Of a stretch of DNA of 64,000 nt, positions 34,900 to 47,640 are shown in pieces; within the stretch, counting starts at the first letter, position 1; each line of letters opens with the position of its first letter. This DNA is from Pardosa pseudoannulata (Eukaryota > Arthropoda > Arachnida > Araneae > Lycosidae): contig CM063498.1 of NCBI GenBank assembly GCA_032207245.1, positions 95,424,870 through 95,488,869 of the forward strand, written 5' to 3'. The notes under the pieces are model-generated. The model worked only from the letters and a program-made list of their open reading frames with translations. It did not search any database and had not been told where the DNA came from. The position numbers and the translations under genes were made by a program.

Positions 34900-36203
34900 C
34901 TTCTATTATGAGAGCATCGTATAGATAAGGCAACATGATGATAGACACCATGATGGTTCCCTATGATGAGACAACACACAAATATAGCTAAGCCTTACTC
35001 TGAAATTAAACTCATACTCAACGGATGGGAGCGTAATACGCTAACATCTATGCAATGTGGGCGGTCAAGTTAACTCCGAAAAAAGTTTTATTTTTAAAAA
35101 TCTCATTAAAATATTTAGTAACCTAAAATTTTAGATTGTTTTAAACTTTCCTTCCCAGTTATGTTTTAATTTAATTGATGCAAAGAAATAATCCCTAAAC
35201 AGTATTAAAATAAATCCTTTTTCTTTATTATTGTTGTTCTTTTGGCTTCAATGCTCACAAGTTTCAACTCATTCCTTAAGGAGATTTTTATTCAAAACAC
35301 TCCTTTGGGCAAAAACCTTAAATGCTTTCGGATAAAAAAAAAGGTGGTTTTCTGCATTTGTAGCGCAACGGCTAAATGCTTAAATTCTGAAAGTTACTTC
35401 GTGCCTTCGAAATAAGTTCCAACAAAATATCAAGAAAATTCTGAAAGTCATAAAATGTGATTTTAAATTACACGTTCATTTTCTGGTAAATTTTGTCCAG
35501 CCGTAGCTTTTAATATTGCTTGAATAATTTTTTTTATCAATATTTGTTGATAAAAATGAAGTAGAACAACAAGTCAGACAGCATAGTAAAGAAAACTTCT
35601 ACCCCATCGCAGCATAAAGCTTTAACATTTATAACAAAATTAATCTTTTTAATATTAAAATCTTAATATAAAAGTAAACGCATTAATCCTTTAAATTAAA
35701 AAATTAGAAGAGTTTTTAATGCAATTTTCTTTACAAATTATTCTGTTTATTCTTTATTTTCCTCATCAAAATACTTAAATTTACGATACTCTAAAAAGTT
35801 ACCACGAGAAAGAACTTAAGCATGTCGTGTTAAAAGAAAAAATGTATATGTATATAGCATCGAGAATTTTCCGCAGGCATTAAGATAAAGCTCTTATTTT
35901 CACAGACATTTACTTTAATATTTTATTCATGAAATTTAAGAGTAATAAACAGAGTTTAAAAAAAGTTTACTTATACGTTATGCGCTATCAATAAACAAAA
36001 GTGGAAAGCTTCGCGTAGTATTAATGAAGAAAACGGAAAAAATTGCAACTACGTTCTAACCAGTTTAAAAAGTTTAAATAAATATTTGCCTATTAAAACT
36101 GTTTTTCTTTTAAAAGAATAAATTTAATTCGAATACTTAAAAAAATTTAAACTATTGTATACTAAGGTATAAAAATGAATGAATATATATCTTTTATATA
36201 TAA
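34900..36203. other. AT-rich stretch, nothing recognised
   Basis: No coding motif, RNA gene or shared repeat seen. Confidence 0.35.
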
Positions 36204-36673
36204 AATTTTTCTGCCCGTGTGTTTGTAATAGAACTCCTCCTAAACGGCTATACTGATTTTCTGATAAAATGTTGTATATATAATTGATTCGAGTTGATTC
36301 GAGAAGGGTTTAGATTCACAATTTGATTCAAAAGGAAATGTTTTAGTAAAAATCCAGAATTGCAGTCTTATTGAGATTAATAAAATGCCGCTTGAAACTC
36401 TTCACAGCCGACGTATCTGTGGCTCAGTGGTCAGCGCAACGACCTTTAGTACCAGAAGTCCTATGATCGAATCCCCGTACAGGCGATGCCGGAATTTTAA
36501 TTTGATCTATTTACGTTTGTGATGACAGTACGTGTTGAGGCCTCAAGTATTTTTAAAATAATTTTCCTTACTTTTTTCATCAAAAAGGTCCAATTTATAA
36601 TTTATTTAATAACATTTTACAATCTTTGGATTTACAGCTTTAAAACAGAACAATGTCTGTCGGGTCGTCTAAT
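36204..36673 (+). mobile_element. Helitron-like non-autonomous element, copy C
   Basis: Starts AATTTTTCTGCCCGTGTG, then GAACTCCTCCTAAACGGCTA, TTGATTCGAGAAGGG and TTTAGATTCACAATTTGATT. Ends AACAATGTCTGTCGGGTCGT followed by CTAAT. It is the longest copy of the three and has the best preserved tRNA-like module (36410-36488). Confidence 0.68.
36410..36488 (+). repeat. tRNA-like module inside Helitron-like copy C
   Basis: TGTGGCTCAGTGGTCAGCGC contains an exact A-box consensus (TGGCTCAGTGG). About 30 bases later ATGATCGAATCCCCGTAC is close to a B box (GGTTCGAATCC). This is the expected spacing for a pol III type 2 promoter. Confidence 0.7.
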
Positions 36674-36830
36674 TATATATGTATATATATTATATATGTA
36701 ATCCAATAATTATAAAACTGCTGGACAAGGAGAAAGCTTAATCAGCTAACAGTAATAACGACGCAGTCGGGCCATTGAAAGAGACCGGCACAAGTCTAAT
36801 TAAAACATTTTAGAGCTGCTAAAACGGACA
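36674..36830 (+). repeat. Dispersed repeat downstream of an AT array, copy 1
   Basis: After TATATATGTAATCC-type sequence comes AAACTGCTGGACAAGGAGAA, then CAGTAATAA, GCAGT-GGG, ATTGAA, CGGCACAAGTCTAA and AGAGCTGCTAAAACGG. The same order occurs at 63865-64000. Where copy 1 ends on the right is unknown, because copy 2 runs off the window. Confidence 0.82.
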
Positions 36831-38232
36831 TCTTTACTACTCAACGATAGACAAGAGAAAGACAAAAATTACTCTGCTTGAATAGAGGTCTACCCAAGAT
36901 CGAACACAGAAAGAATTTGCCCAAGGGACAAGAAACTTACTCAGCGAATTTAAGCGTTAACTTCAGAAAAACCCAGAACCATTTTGACGGCGACAGCTGG
37001 AAAACGTGTCGAATAGACAGAAAATTTACATCTATAGGATAGAAAGCTTTGGGAAATGTATCGAAAGAATTTTAAGTCGAGGACGCTTCTTTGATTAAGA
37101 CATTTCGAGGCTCGGAAAAAGATTTTAAGAAATTAGAATGAGAGAGAGGAGGTTTTTAAGGAAATATTAAAGTTAAATAATTTATGTGTGTGCGCGTGTG
37201 CGTGTGTGTGTGTGCGTGCGCGTGCGTATGTGGAAGAGTTCATTTGTAAGTATAAATACCTATATAAATACAACAAACTTAATACTAGTTAGTTTTTTTA
37301 GCAAAGTTTATAAAAATAAGAAAAAAGCGTGAAAAAATCATTAACCAAAATCCTTTCAGAAAAATAAATGAGTTTTGTTGGAAGAAATTTTAATTTCTTG
37401 CAATTAAACAGAGACTAAATGTTTCTACACTTAGAGATTCTATTACATCCGGTTATTAACAGTGTTCTATTCCTTGCTATCGCCTCAATAAATCTGTGGC
37501 AGTCAACCGAAGAATATCGTCTTTTCATCGCCACTTCACTCTCTCGTCAAATCGAGCTAACTAAACCTCACAATACATTGAATTATTTTCCAGTTTCAAT
37601 AAGCTATACACATATTTAATCATTCTTATTTTAAGGACTTTCATGAGATTTTACCTAAAGTAACAGGGAACACTGAAATTTCTTACATAAATAGATTATC
37701 ATTATTTAATTTAAGCCGTATAAACTTATGAGAGCTTCATTAAATTGGTTTCATATAATACAGACCGCGAAATTAGCTCTCGTAGAAGAAACTACAGTTT
37801 TTCTTAGCTTTTAAAATACTTTGTTAAAAAAATGGCAAAAAAATATCTTTTGTTCATTTCTTATGGATATAATCTAAACTTAGGGAAAAACTGGAAGTTT
37901 GTTAGCTTTCGCATAAATACAATTTAAAATATACCGATGGTGTAGTGTTAATGTAGTATTCATTTATACTATTCATGTTCGAAATAATTTTCAATAACAT
38001 ATCACACAGGGCTGGGCTGCCGACTTTGACAGGTGTAAGACGGTGTCACATAGAAAATTTCTAGGCACTAAAATTTAATCATTCTCAGGTGGGGTGGGGG
38101 GAAATGTGGGTTTGTTCGCGATTCATCCACTCTCTTCCATCGGTCGTTCTCTTACCGAGAACACAATCAGAACCACACATTTAATCTGCAGATACTCCGC
38201 TTAAATGGAAAGATGTTTCGAAAGCTGCTATG
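36831..38232. other. No recognised gene
   Basis: It contains a GT/GC-rich simple repeat (37184-37230). The rest is AT-rich with short chance frames. Confidence 0.4.
37184..37230. repeat. GT/GC simple repeat
   Basis: Alternating purine-pyrimidine run, TGTGTGTGCGCGTGTGCGTG and continuing. Potentially Z-DNA-forming. Confidence 0.9.
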
Positions 38233-38806
38233 TTAACCCCTTCCAGGTTCATTTTATTTCGGGATTATAGGTAAAAAAAATGTCAATTTTTTATGCTTAT
38301 TTTTATACCTACATAGCTTTTTAAACATAGTAGCATCATTCTCAAAAATTTTTTGTAAAATAAATAATTAAAAAAACAATTTTAATAAATAGTTTTCCTT
38401 GTAATTTATGTTGGTAAGAAATCATTAGACTTTTATATGAGTAATTATACATATATTGGCTTAGATACGCTAGCATTATCTTGAAAAAATTTTACATCTG
38501 AGTACATAAGAGATTAGGAAAATTACAACAGTATTTAATCTAGTATGATTTCATCGAAAAATCTAAAACGTTGCACAACATAAAAAGAGTCGCAAAATTG
38601 TAGCAATCTGGACAGTTAGAACCTGTTTCTTTTTCTTTTCCCTCTTTGAACCAGCTATTAGTAGAAAAGTAAACAGTGTTTCGAAATCAGATTAAAATAA
38701 TTCAGATGATTCAGTCGGGTAAGACTGATTGCACAGCTACACTCCGTACACAGGATGTACATGGGCGTGCCCGAGCTACACACGGGAAAAACCGGGAAGG
38801 GGTTAA
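38233..38806. mobile_element. TTAA-flanked non-autonomous element (piggyBac-like), family 2
   Basis: Left TTAA (38233-38236) plus CCCCTTCCAGGTT; right AACCGGGAAGGGG plus TTAA (38803-38806). Length 574 bp. The terminal 8 bases are perfect inverted repeats and the next bases partly match. Just inside the right end are CCCGAGCTACACACGGG-type sequences. The overlapping 90-codon minus frame is not supported as a gene. Confidence 0.75.
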
Positions 38807-39743
38807 AACCGTGCACCTTAGTTATGCTTAGCATGCTAGTCATCACTAAGCCATCCCGAGCATGTATTCCCCCCCTGGCATTCACAGACCCACAGTACAA
38901 ACACGACACGACAACACGGCTAACCCTCAAGGTTTATAAACACTAAAGTCAACGAGGTCAGATAATTAACAAGCGAACTCACAAGAAAGGTCCAGTGTTA
39001 CCAACAAGATTGGAAAGCCCTTTTTTTCCCTCCTGTTGACTACTTGCAGTTTTGTTCGTATCTTGCACGTTTAACGCTTTCAGTGCGCATGTTTGCTCAT
39101 ATGTGGTGTGGACATTACATTTTCAAAGCTCGTGTTTATGATTACTGACATTTAGAAACACTTGAAGTTTTAACTGACAACTTTGTGACTAGTTTGGGAT
39201 CATGTCCTTTGGAGGTTCCCACTTTAAAAACATTATGTATTGATTTCCTTTTCAATAAAATAATTGTTGTATTATCGGCAACGATTCATGTGTTATTTCA
39301 TTTTAAAATTGCAGGTCAATTAAAAAGATCCGTATAGATAAAAGATAGAGATAAAAGATGATGAAAAATTTAATTTGTTTCACATTCTGAGCTATATTTC
39401 TTAATTATAAATAAGAAATAGGGATTTCAAAACAAATTTCTGTCAACTGAAAAAATCTGTCACCTTGAGAATGCAAATATATATCTACTCGGCTATCCGA
39501 GGTTCCCCCATTTTTCCCTGTCTCCCGAAATACTTCAGTAAGAAACAGCTGTCGGAAAAATCACAGAATGAATTCCAAATGTTGTATTTTTCTTACATTT
39601 TAAAGCTTGAGTGACACACAGCGAAGGGGAAAAGGAATTTTACAACTTCGATAAAACAGTTTGAGTGGACACAATGTGGTTTTTTTTGTTTAGCAGTTAC
39701 TTTTGTGATCGATGTTATAACTTAATGTTTCATACATTTTATT
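38807..39743. other. No recognised gene
   Basis: A TTAACGCTTTCAGTGCGCAT segment at about 39072 resembles a TTAA-element end, but no partner end was found. Confidence 0.3.
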
Positions 39744-39895
39744 TTGTTTGGTGAGCTAATGTAAATGTTTTGCAACACGAGGGCTGGGGAGAACGGGATC
39801 TATAGCTTGAAGACTATTCAGAAACGCGCAATACGCAAATCCATGTTGGTAGTAGGATTCATACCCACGAACTTCAGGCTATAATACATTCTTGA
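39744..39895 (-). mobile_element. tRNA-derived SINE, old copy
   Basis: TTGCAACACGAGGGCTGGGG, GATCTATAGCTTGAAG and GTAGGATTCATACCCACGAA match the family in order. The head end is lost. Confidence 0.7.
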
Positions 39896-40469
39896 AGTTA
39901 CAGATGTCGTATTCTTGAGTAGAGAGAATTTGATGTAGTTTCCTAAAATGGTGAAGATGCTAACAGGTAAATTCATGAATAATACAAACTGCGTTATGAA
40001 ATTTAATAGCTAGATTAGGAAGCACCTATTAAAAGGTGCTGACTGAGAAGTTCGTAAATAAGGGATATGCCAATTTTAGCTTTACACCTATACGCTTTAT
40101 TCAGTTGTACAGTGCAGGTATTAGCAAAATAGACAAGCGTAAGAACCAGATTGAAAATTAGAAACATTACTCGGGCTAGACCACTTTAGGACTCATATAT
40201 GTGGATCTATAAAATAGTTTAATTAGTTTAATCTCTTTATAAATCCATATAAGCCATCGTTATAATACATATAAAATACTCAGTACCATTCATAAATTAA
40301 GAAAAACCCACTTTCTAATACAATACATGGGATTTGATGCGGAAGTAGAAAGTGGCAAGCGTATTATAAAAGTGCAACAGGAGGCACTAACCCCGATATA
40401 CAATAGAAAATAAGCCCATTAGTACGAAATAAAGGAACACCATAAACTACAATAAATATAAGAACATCT

Positions 40470-40673
40470 TCAAGAGGGTTAAGGCCGAACGATGGCCGAT
40501 TGGTTAGGGTGCTGGCCTTCGGTACCGGAGTTCATGGGTTAGAATCCCACTGCTGCATGGATGTTCGTAGCCGATCGGAATCGGCTTTAAGCTGTAGGTC
40601 CCGGTCTCATTAGCCCTTGTGTTGCAAAAAGTAGACCGTAGCACTCCAAACCAAACCAATCAAGAGGCTTAAG
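40470..40673 (+). mobile_element. Young tRNA-derived SINE with 14-bp target duplication
   Basis: Flanks TCAAGAGGGTTAAG (40470-40483) and TCAAGAGGCTTAAG (40660-40673) differ by one base. The copy (40484-40659) is full length: A box in GATGGCCGATTGGTTAGGGT, B box GGGTTAGAATCCC (one change), body, and tail CCAAACCAAACC. Confidence 0.94.
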
Positions 40674-40875
40674 GACTAGATTCAACGCCGTTTGCTATAG
40701 CTGTAACAAATTATGTTACTAGTAAAATTATATAGAATATTAAAATTTATAAAAAAAATATGGGAAAACTATTCTAACGTTACATGTACTAGCAAGGATA
40801 TTAACAGGGATCTAAAATATATGAAGAGAAGTGGAGAAGAGTATAAGCTTTTTAATTCTGTTATTTATCTGTTTT

Positions 40876-41078
40876 CTGTTGTTCAATAGGCCGAACGATG
40901 GCCGATTGGTTAGGGTGCTGACCTTCGGTACCGGAGTTCGTGGGTTCGAATCCCACAGTGGCATGGATGTTCGTAGCCGTTCGGAATCGGCTTTAAGCAG
41001 AGCTTTAGCAGTCTCATTAGCCCTCGTGTGTAAAACAGTAGACCGTAGCTCTCCAAACAAAAACCTGTTGTTCAATAG
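40876..41078 (+). mobile_element. Young tRNA-derived SINE with perfect 14-bp target duplication
   Basis: CTGTTGTTCAATAG is identical at 40876-40889 and 41065-41078. The copy (40890-41064) has an intact A box and B box (GTGGGTTCGAATCCCACAGT). In the body the usual CTGTAGGTCCCGG is replaced by CAGAGCTTTAGCA, an internal change. Two 83-87-codon frames across it, one on each strand, are shadows. Confidence 0.95.
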
Positions 41079-43963
41079 TTAAATAAATGCTTTATAGGAA
41101 GCCACTCAGCTATTTGTTGTTAAGGCATGCATCGGATTTTAGAGCATTATGGGGTTCAACAACTCCAAAAAATGCTCTAACACATCGGTACAAGGCAGCG
41201 CCTACGTGTTCTGCAATTGTTCAGCTTTATATTTCGTAGAAAATTATTACAAAAAGGGCTAAAATTATTTTTGTTAAAGGCTTGTATCAAAGTTAAAATG
41301 AGGTGTTAATGACACAAAGAATTAACATTAAAATAACAGGGTTGGAATAACACTACGCAATACATATTTTCATATAGTAAAAAAAAAAGAGGAATAAGTA
41401 TATTAGATTATAAATTTTTATTAACCTTTTGACCGAAAAACAGCTAAGAGATTTAAAAATTCAAAAACTCATTTGTTACAACGGTTTTTAGGTTTCACGC
41501 TTGAACATTAGCGCATCTTTCTACGGTTTAAAACACTTCTTGCCTTATAAGAAAACCCTGTTTAATTTAAATCACGAATAAGACCTACAACCGAAGCACT
41601 TTTCTTCATTTCATTTAATTCAGCATACAGAACGAACTCATGCAATTTTTCACAGCGGCCAGAAGTGAAAAGAAAGGTGGTAGCAGTTTTGGTTTGCACG
41701 TGATTAACGGGGACGTGAAAGCTCAATTATTGTGGTCCAGACAAGAAAAAAAAACTTTACACACAGCCCTCCGCAAAAACTTAAACCAACTTTTCAACAT
41801 GTCACTTATGATAAATAGCCGACTGAAATAAAGGACTATTTTACGTGGCTGGATGTATTTTTTTTTTTTTTTTAATATTCTAGGATGCTTCACACACCGC
41901 ATGTAAAATGATCTCCATGCTTACATTACATTAGACCATCTCCTAAGGATGGTTCTTTCTTGCTTTCCAAACCAATCCGGGGTCAGAAGTTGAGACCTCC
42001 TTTGTCTGCGGTAAGGTGAATGTACCCCTTTCTCCAGCGTGATGGACGATTGGACTTGACAGGCGATACCGTAGCCGAATTGGAATTATTAAATAAATGA
42101 CCTTTTATTCTCCAAGACTTTCACAGCGGACCACTGTACTTTGAAAGAACATCCTACATCATAACCCCGAGCAACATGTTGGAAATTTATGGATGATTTA
42201 CACACAAGGCGTGGTCTGACACAATATTATATACACAGAATGAGTAACCCTCCGAAGGTAGATTCGACGAAAATTAGATCTGATAATCAGATGAAAATCA
42301 TAAGTCTGCTGAGTATTACATTATACTTGAATTAATGAGAATGATTATATAACAAATGTTGTTCCTTCCTGCTGGGCTTAGTATAAGCTATTAACTATGT
42401 AAAGGGTGGAAACTTAATTCGAAGCGCTTCTTAATACAAGCAACTACAATGAAGTCTGAAGTTTGAAAACTTCTTGAAAAATATAAAATACTGACATTTT
42501 CAATAGTTTTATCAAAATGGACTTAACTTGAGCCGAAACCTCGATATTTCAAGGGTTTTCCTACTTTGAGAACTTTTTGTAAATAATCATAAAGTGTTCT
42601 TTTTTAATGCTAGATAAACGTTAGTGAAATTTTAATCAAGTAGGTACGACAGTACCTTTATAAGAATAAACTTCAAAAAAATATTTATAGATTTAAAAAT
42701 CTACAAAATATATTTTAAACACTGAACACATACTGTTGTTCGAATACCGAATTTCCATTTGCAGAAGTTACACAAACTTAATTTACCAGTGGTAAAATGT
42801 TTAAGACATAGACGTAGTTGTGAAATGTTTATGAATGAGTGAAATATATACCATCTTAATAGAGGCATGGGAAAACAGTTATTGTCCCGATAAACTAGCT
42901 TGATTGTACAACTTTAATTATAATGCACTTAATGGGTTTAAACAAACCTTGTATCGAAAACAGAAATGCAAGCTTACCACTTATCCAATCACTAAAAAAC
43001 CATTCTTTTAAACAAAATTTAAAACGGGTTATATTTTTACATCTACCTTAACCATTACTATAAATCAGACATACAAGGATTAAAATACGGAAGACTCTTT
43101 CTGATCCACATGTTCAGTACAATCAAATTCACCAAAGTTAGCTAAACGAGCGAGCAATATGTTCAGTCTTCGACATAACTGAGAAGCCTAACAAATATTC
43201 CCAAACCTTAACTGGATTCTTAATCCCGTAATCATTAAAAGCCACGTGAATAAACTGGAGTCGTGTTCTAGAGCGTATTCACCTATTTAACTTTCATAAT
43301 AAATATTTAGAAGGACATAACTTATTCCGGTGTCCCGCTGGCATACAGACGGAAATTCACTCTGAAATGCAAATTAACGGCCATATTTCAGCTAAGAACA
43401 AGTTCCCTCCTTCTAAAACAGAGTAGTAATTTTTTTTCAGATTTTTTAAAATTAGTTATCCATTTGCAGAAATTTCTGCAAAATGAAGTTTAAATTTGTT
43501 AATAGTAAGAGGTGTGGTGCTATCCGAGTGCATGTATGTAAGAAGAAAGCCTTAAAACGCAACAAATTAAATTTTACAAAGAAGTTTTCTATCTAATATT
43601 TGATATTTTTACACTTTCATTTATTGCAATAGCACAGATTATATAGAACACAGTTTTTCAGTACATAATGAGTACTAGCTTCATTTCGATCAATATATTT
43701 TTCATAAATGTCATTTTAATCCTTAGACATGCAACGAAGATTGGGTTTAGTCATTCATGTATAATTGTATATGTATGACTTGTACAATTGTAACGAGTCT
43801 AAACCACCTAGATCTGTTTTAGACAGTTGACGTGCAGTATATTACTAAATTATTCATTTTCTTCAATTGCTCGTTGATTTTGGTTGTTCAAGCTCCCTGG
43901 CTTGTTCTGCCCTCCCCTCCTCCCTCGCGTTTTCTAAACAGTACCGTTAACAAAGTAGGATTC
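41079..43963. other. No recognised gene
   Basis: A T run of about 16 bases lies at 41858-41873. The segment 41940-42250 is somewhat GC-richer, without a coding motif or terminal repeats that I could find. Confidence 0.35.
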
Positions 43964-44476
43964 ATGTGATGAGGTCAGATTTAGATCCCGAACATTTTAC
44001 TTCTTGAATGAATGAATCAATTATATATCAGATCTAAATCGCCTCCTCACATACCAGAAAGTTTCCTGCACAAAGTAGTACGGCCGCACCCCAAAGACTC
44101 AGGAGAAAGCCCCTGACGATGTCTGTAACAGATCAACGGATGATGTAAAGATTCCCTCTCCTGATCAGCTATTCTACCCTTCAACCAGAAGTGTTCCGGG
44201 CCCAACATTTTAGACCCACAAAGGTACCCATTTTGCATTACATTTTGAAATCGAGATTAGGTCCTCTCTCTGCTTACAATATTTGCTTAAGTGTATAAAA
44301 AAATTGTCAGAAGTAATTTTGAATAGATTGACTAAGCTTACTTATTTACTTATTACTGGTTTTGTAAATAGATGTATAAATATTTTATAATAAATTTACT
44401 TTTTTTTATATTTAGCTAGTCTCAGTTGCTATCACTTTAGCGGTTAATTTATTCTTCATATTTATGTCTGTAGTTA
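43964..44476. mobile_element. Deleted, one-armed copy of the giant foldback element
   Basis: It starts with the 89-bp foldback unit (43964-44052). It then jumps directly to AGAAAGTTTCCTGCACAAAG and continues through TACGGCCGCACCCCAAAGAC, AGAAGTGTTCCGGGCCCAAC and GACCTAATCTCG-type sequence to TTCATATTTATGTCTG. This is the reverse complement of 29505-29935. Relative to the 28852 element, about 430 bp of outer arm and the whole second arm are missing. Confidence 0.85.
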
Positions 44477-47400
44477 CTCAGAACCTGTGGTTAAATAGTA
44501 AAAAAAAATATTTAACACAACGCAATTTAAAATAAATCCCACTATACATTTGATCACAGGTTGATACTTAAATATATAACGAGGACTACACGACAATTTA
44601 CAAGTCAGTAAATCAGTAAGAAGCAAATTGAAAGCAGTATTTAGTAGAGGAGTGATGTTATGTTGCACAGCGATTGTTATACTAGGCAATATTTGAAATT
44701 GATACTCATTAGATAATACTCAAATAGCAGAAATGACAAAGTTTGCGTCAATTAAATATTTTATAACAATCCAAACTTCAAAATAAAACGTCCTCCCTCT
44801 CAAATTACTCATAACTGTTCAGTTAAACCAAAGTAAGTAGAATTTTCCAGAAGCATAAAATTCTGTTTTATTAGTGTCACACGGGGTTAAGCAGAAATGG
44901 CAGCTGCTGACAGCTTTTCATTCGTTCCCAAAGCGTAACTGCTCAGGATCTCGGATTTAAAAATAAAAATATTCTGAAGAGAAGAAAAGTTTGACTGAAC
45001 TTGAAAAATTCACGAGAATTGAACTTTCACCTTAGAAAGGCCTTAGTTATATTTCTAAACCTCAGTTGTATTTCTAATATAACCATATTTAATAGTACAT
45101 TAAAGATAACCGTACGTTAATTCCACGTGCATATGTATGAGTTCATTTATCTCTGATTATGTATAATATGCATATTGTATGATTATAAATGCATTAAAGT
45201 AATGCAAACACTTAATTTTTATTTGTATTTTCACTGGATAACAAAATTTGAAATTACAAAGACATTCATTTTACCAAAAAAAAAAAAAAAATTCTACTTA
45301 GAATTTGAAAAATTCGACGTCTTATCTTTCTAGGATTAATGACAGGAGCAAATACTTAAATATATCTGCTCGTACTGTCTACTTTTGAATGATTTTTGTA
45401 CGAAATAAAATTTAGTGCAAGCAAATGCTGTAAATAGTAGACAACTATAAATGTGTTACTTCTGAACGATCGTTTTAAAAATCGTAACTCTTATATTGTT
45501 TGTAAAGAAAAAAAACTAGCAATTATAAAATAAAAATGGCTTTACAGAAGTACATATTAAAAGCCTAAGTTTTCGTAAAATTTATCCTAATCTTTTATAC
45601 GGAATCAGAAAAAGAGAATATATATTAACCAACTGAAACTGTTTAGAACACAAACAAAATGATTGTTTAATACCGCGTTGGATGCAAAAGAAAATTTCTT
45701 TCAGCAGAAGAATATAATAAAATACTAGGATTAAACCAAATACAGCTAGAGGTAGAAAAAAAGAAATCTACTTAACCCACTGCACTTTAGTTAAGAGTAA
45801 CACAAAGTTTACGTGCTTTAATTGTTTCATTTCACGTAAACAACTGCCGGTGTTGTACTAAAAATATTTAAATATTAATATAAGATATGATTTAAAAAAC
45901 ACTCTCCAAACATGTAAGAATTCTTGGCCCACAGTTCAAAAAATTCGAAAGCAATTAAAAGGGGAGGCAGGAAAAATAATTACAGCCGAAAATGAAACAG
46001 AAATAATAATAAAAAAAAAAAACTAAAAATCCCCCAACACACACGGAAATTGGAAAATTATAATTGCTTTCCCTGACGTCGGAACCCCTTAATACTCCTG
46101 CAAATAAAAACGAACCAGTTTCTAGTAATTTCGTTTCTTTGGTACTTTTTTTTTCTTTCCTTCTTTAGAGTACTACCTAAAAAAGTGAGAACAATACCCA
46201 TTGCTTGTAAAGTCGGGTAATGTGTTTATCGTCGCCAAACAATCTTATAAAATCACATTTCTTTGTAGTTTTACTCTTGAAAATCTCCCATTTGGCGGAG
46301 AGAATTTAAAGCGATTTTTTTCCTTTTAGATGTTGGTACACACGAAGTGGATTACATTTTTTAAAAGTTAATCTCTTTTGTGAATAATTTTCCCCGGGAA
46401 AGTCAGACTTTAAGAGCAGAGGAACGCTGAAATCAAAATTCACAATTTCTGTCACTCCTTTTTTTTTATTTCTAAAAGCGAGATTGAGGAAAATGTAAAA
46501 ATATCTGTTTTTCTTCCGATGAAATTGAAGCTTTTAAAATTCATCTAATCTTTATCCAGATATAATACGGAAAGTCTTTTGGAATAATAGGACTGGAGAA
46601 GATTGAATCTGCTCAGAGTTAAATGGAAAAATCCGATTTAAAAGTGCGATAGGCGCGAACGAAAAATAGAACTTTCACACAAATGAATTTCCGGAAAAGC
46701 CATGAATTAAATTTTGCAAAGTAATTGCATTGCTTTTATAGGAATGTTGTTATTGGAAAGATAATACTAAATTATGCGAGCACCATAATCAAAGCGGTTA
46801 ATAAAATTAAATGCATCATGAAATATACATCTACAAATATCAATAAATCTGTTGTATTTACAATAATAAAAACAATATTTTTTCAACTATAAATTTCTAG
46901 AAATTTGAACAGGGGCTGCTGACTGACCATCCCTGGGCTAGAGTATAGAATTTAAATTGCTTTTCCTTCATCGTATTTAGATAAACGGATGCTCAGTGTA
47001 GTAGCTACTTAACTGTTTAAGAAAATTAGCATCGCTAGACATAGATTTACGAATGATGTTAAAGAAATTAGAACCCCATATTAACAAATTGTTAAACTCA
47101 AATCAGCTTCAAGCACTATGTTTTAAAAAAAATTCATTGATTTTATTCTTAAATTTTAATAAAGATTTTTACTACATTTGATGACAGTTTTAGCTAATTT
47201 CTATTTTGTGATTTTTAATAGAAGGGCAGATAAGATAGATATATGACAAATATAGGCGACAATATCATGATGATTAGTTTAACTATTGTGGGAGAGGAGG
47301 CATTCCAAAATGTTTTTCTTGTAAAGGGGGTGGGGTACAAAAAGGGTTAAGAAACCTCCGATTTAAATTTCTTTAATATGTACTCAACAGAAATGACTCT

Positions 47401-47640
47401 GGCACTAATAGATAAAATGGTTAACATTTCCTAATATCTCCATTTTTCTTACCACAATGCTGGTTTCTTTGAGTTTTTACTGTATTTCAGATAGTCAAAG
47501 CAAGAATATATCGCCAAAAGAAGCATAAACAAGTAAGCAAAATAGGATTTTGTAATTACTAATCTTTAATCACTGTGGCTGTACTGTGCGAGATAAAACC
47601 ATCTCTATTTGTTCCTTTCAATTTTCATTTATCAACTTTC
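44477..47640. other. AT-rich stretch, nothing firm
   Basis: A possible hAT end (CAGGGATGGTCAG on the minus strand, about 46925-46947) has no partner. A runs occur at 45280-45293. No gene was recognised. Confidence 0.35.

Noticed and set aside
38010..38030. CAGGGCTGGGCTGCCGAC as a hAT end
   Set aside because: No inverted partner or target duplication seen.
39072..39091. TTAACGCTTTCAGTGCGCAT as an end of a TTAA element
   Set aside because: No inverted partner with TTAA could be found within about 1 kb on either side.
40890..40965. SINE head as a functional tRNA gene
   Set aside because: A and B boxes are present but I could not draw a proper acceptor stem and anticodon stem, and many dispersed copies share the same body and tail.
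40812..41082. 83-87-codon frames on both strands
   Set aside because: Both lie across a SINE with a perfect target duplication and are products of its GC-richer body.
46908..46955. hAT-like end (CAGGGATGGTCAG on the minus strand)
   Set aside because: No matching second end or 8-bp duplication was found.
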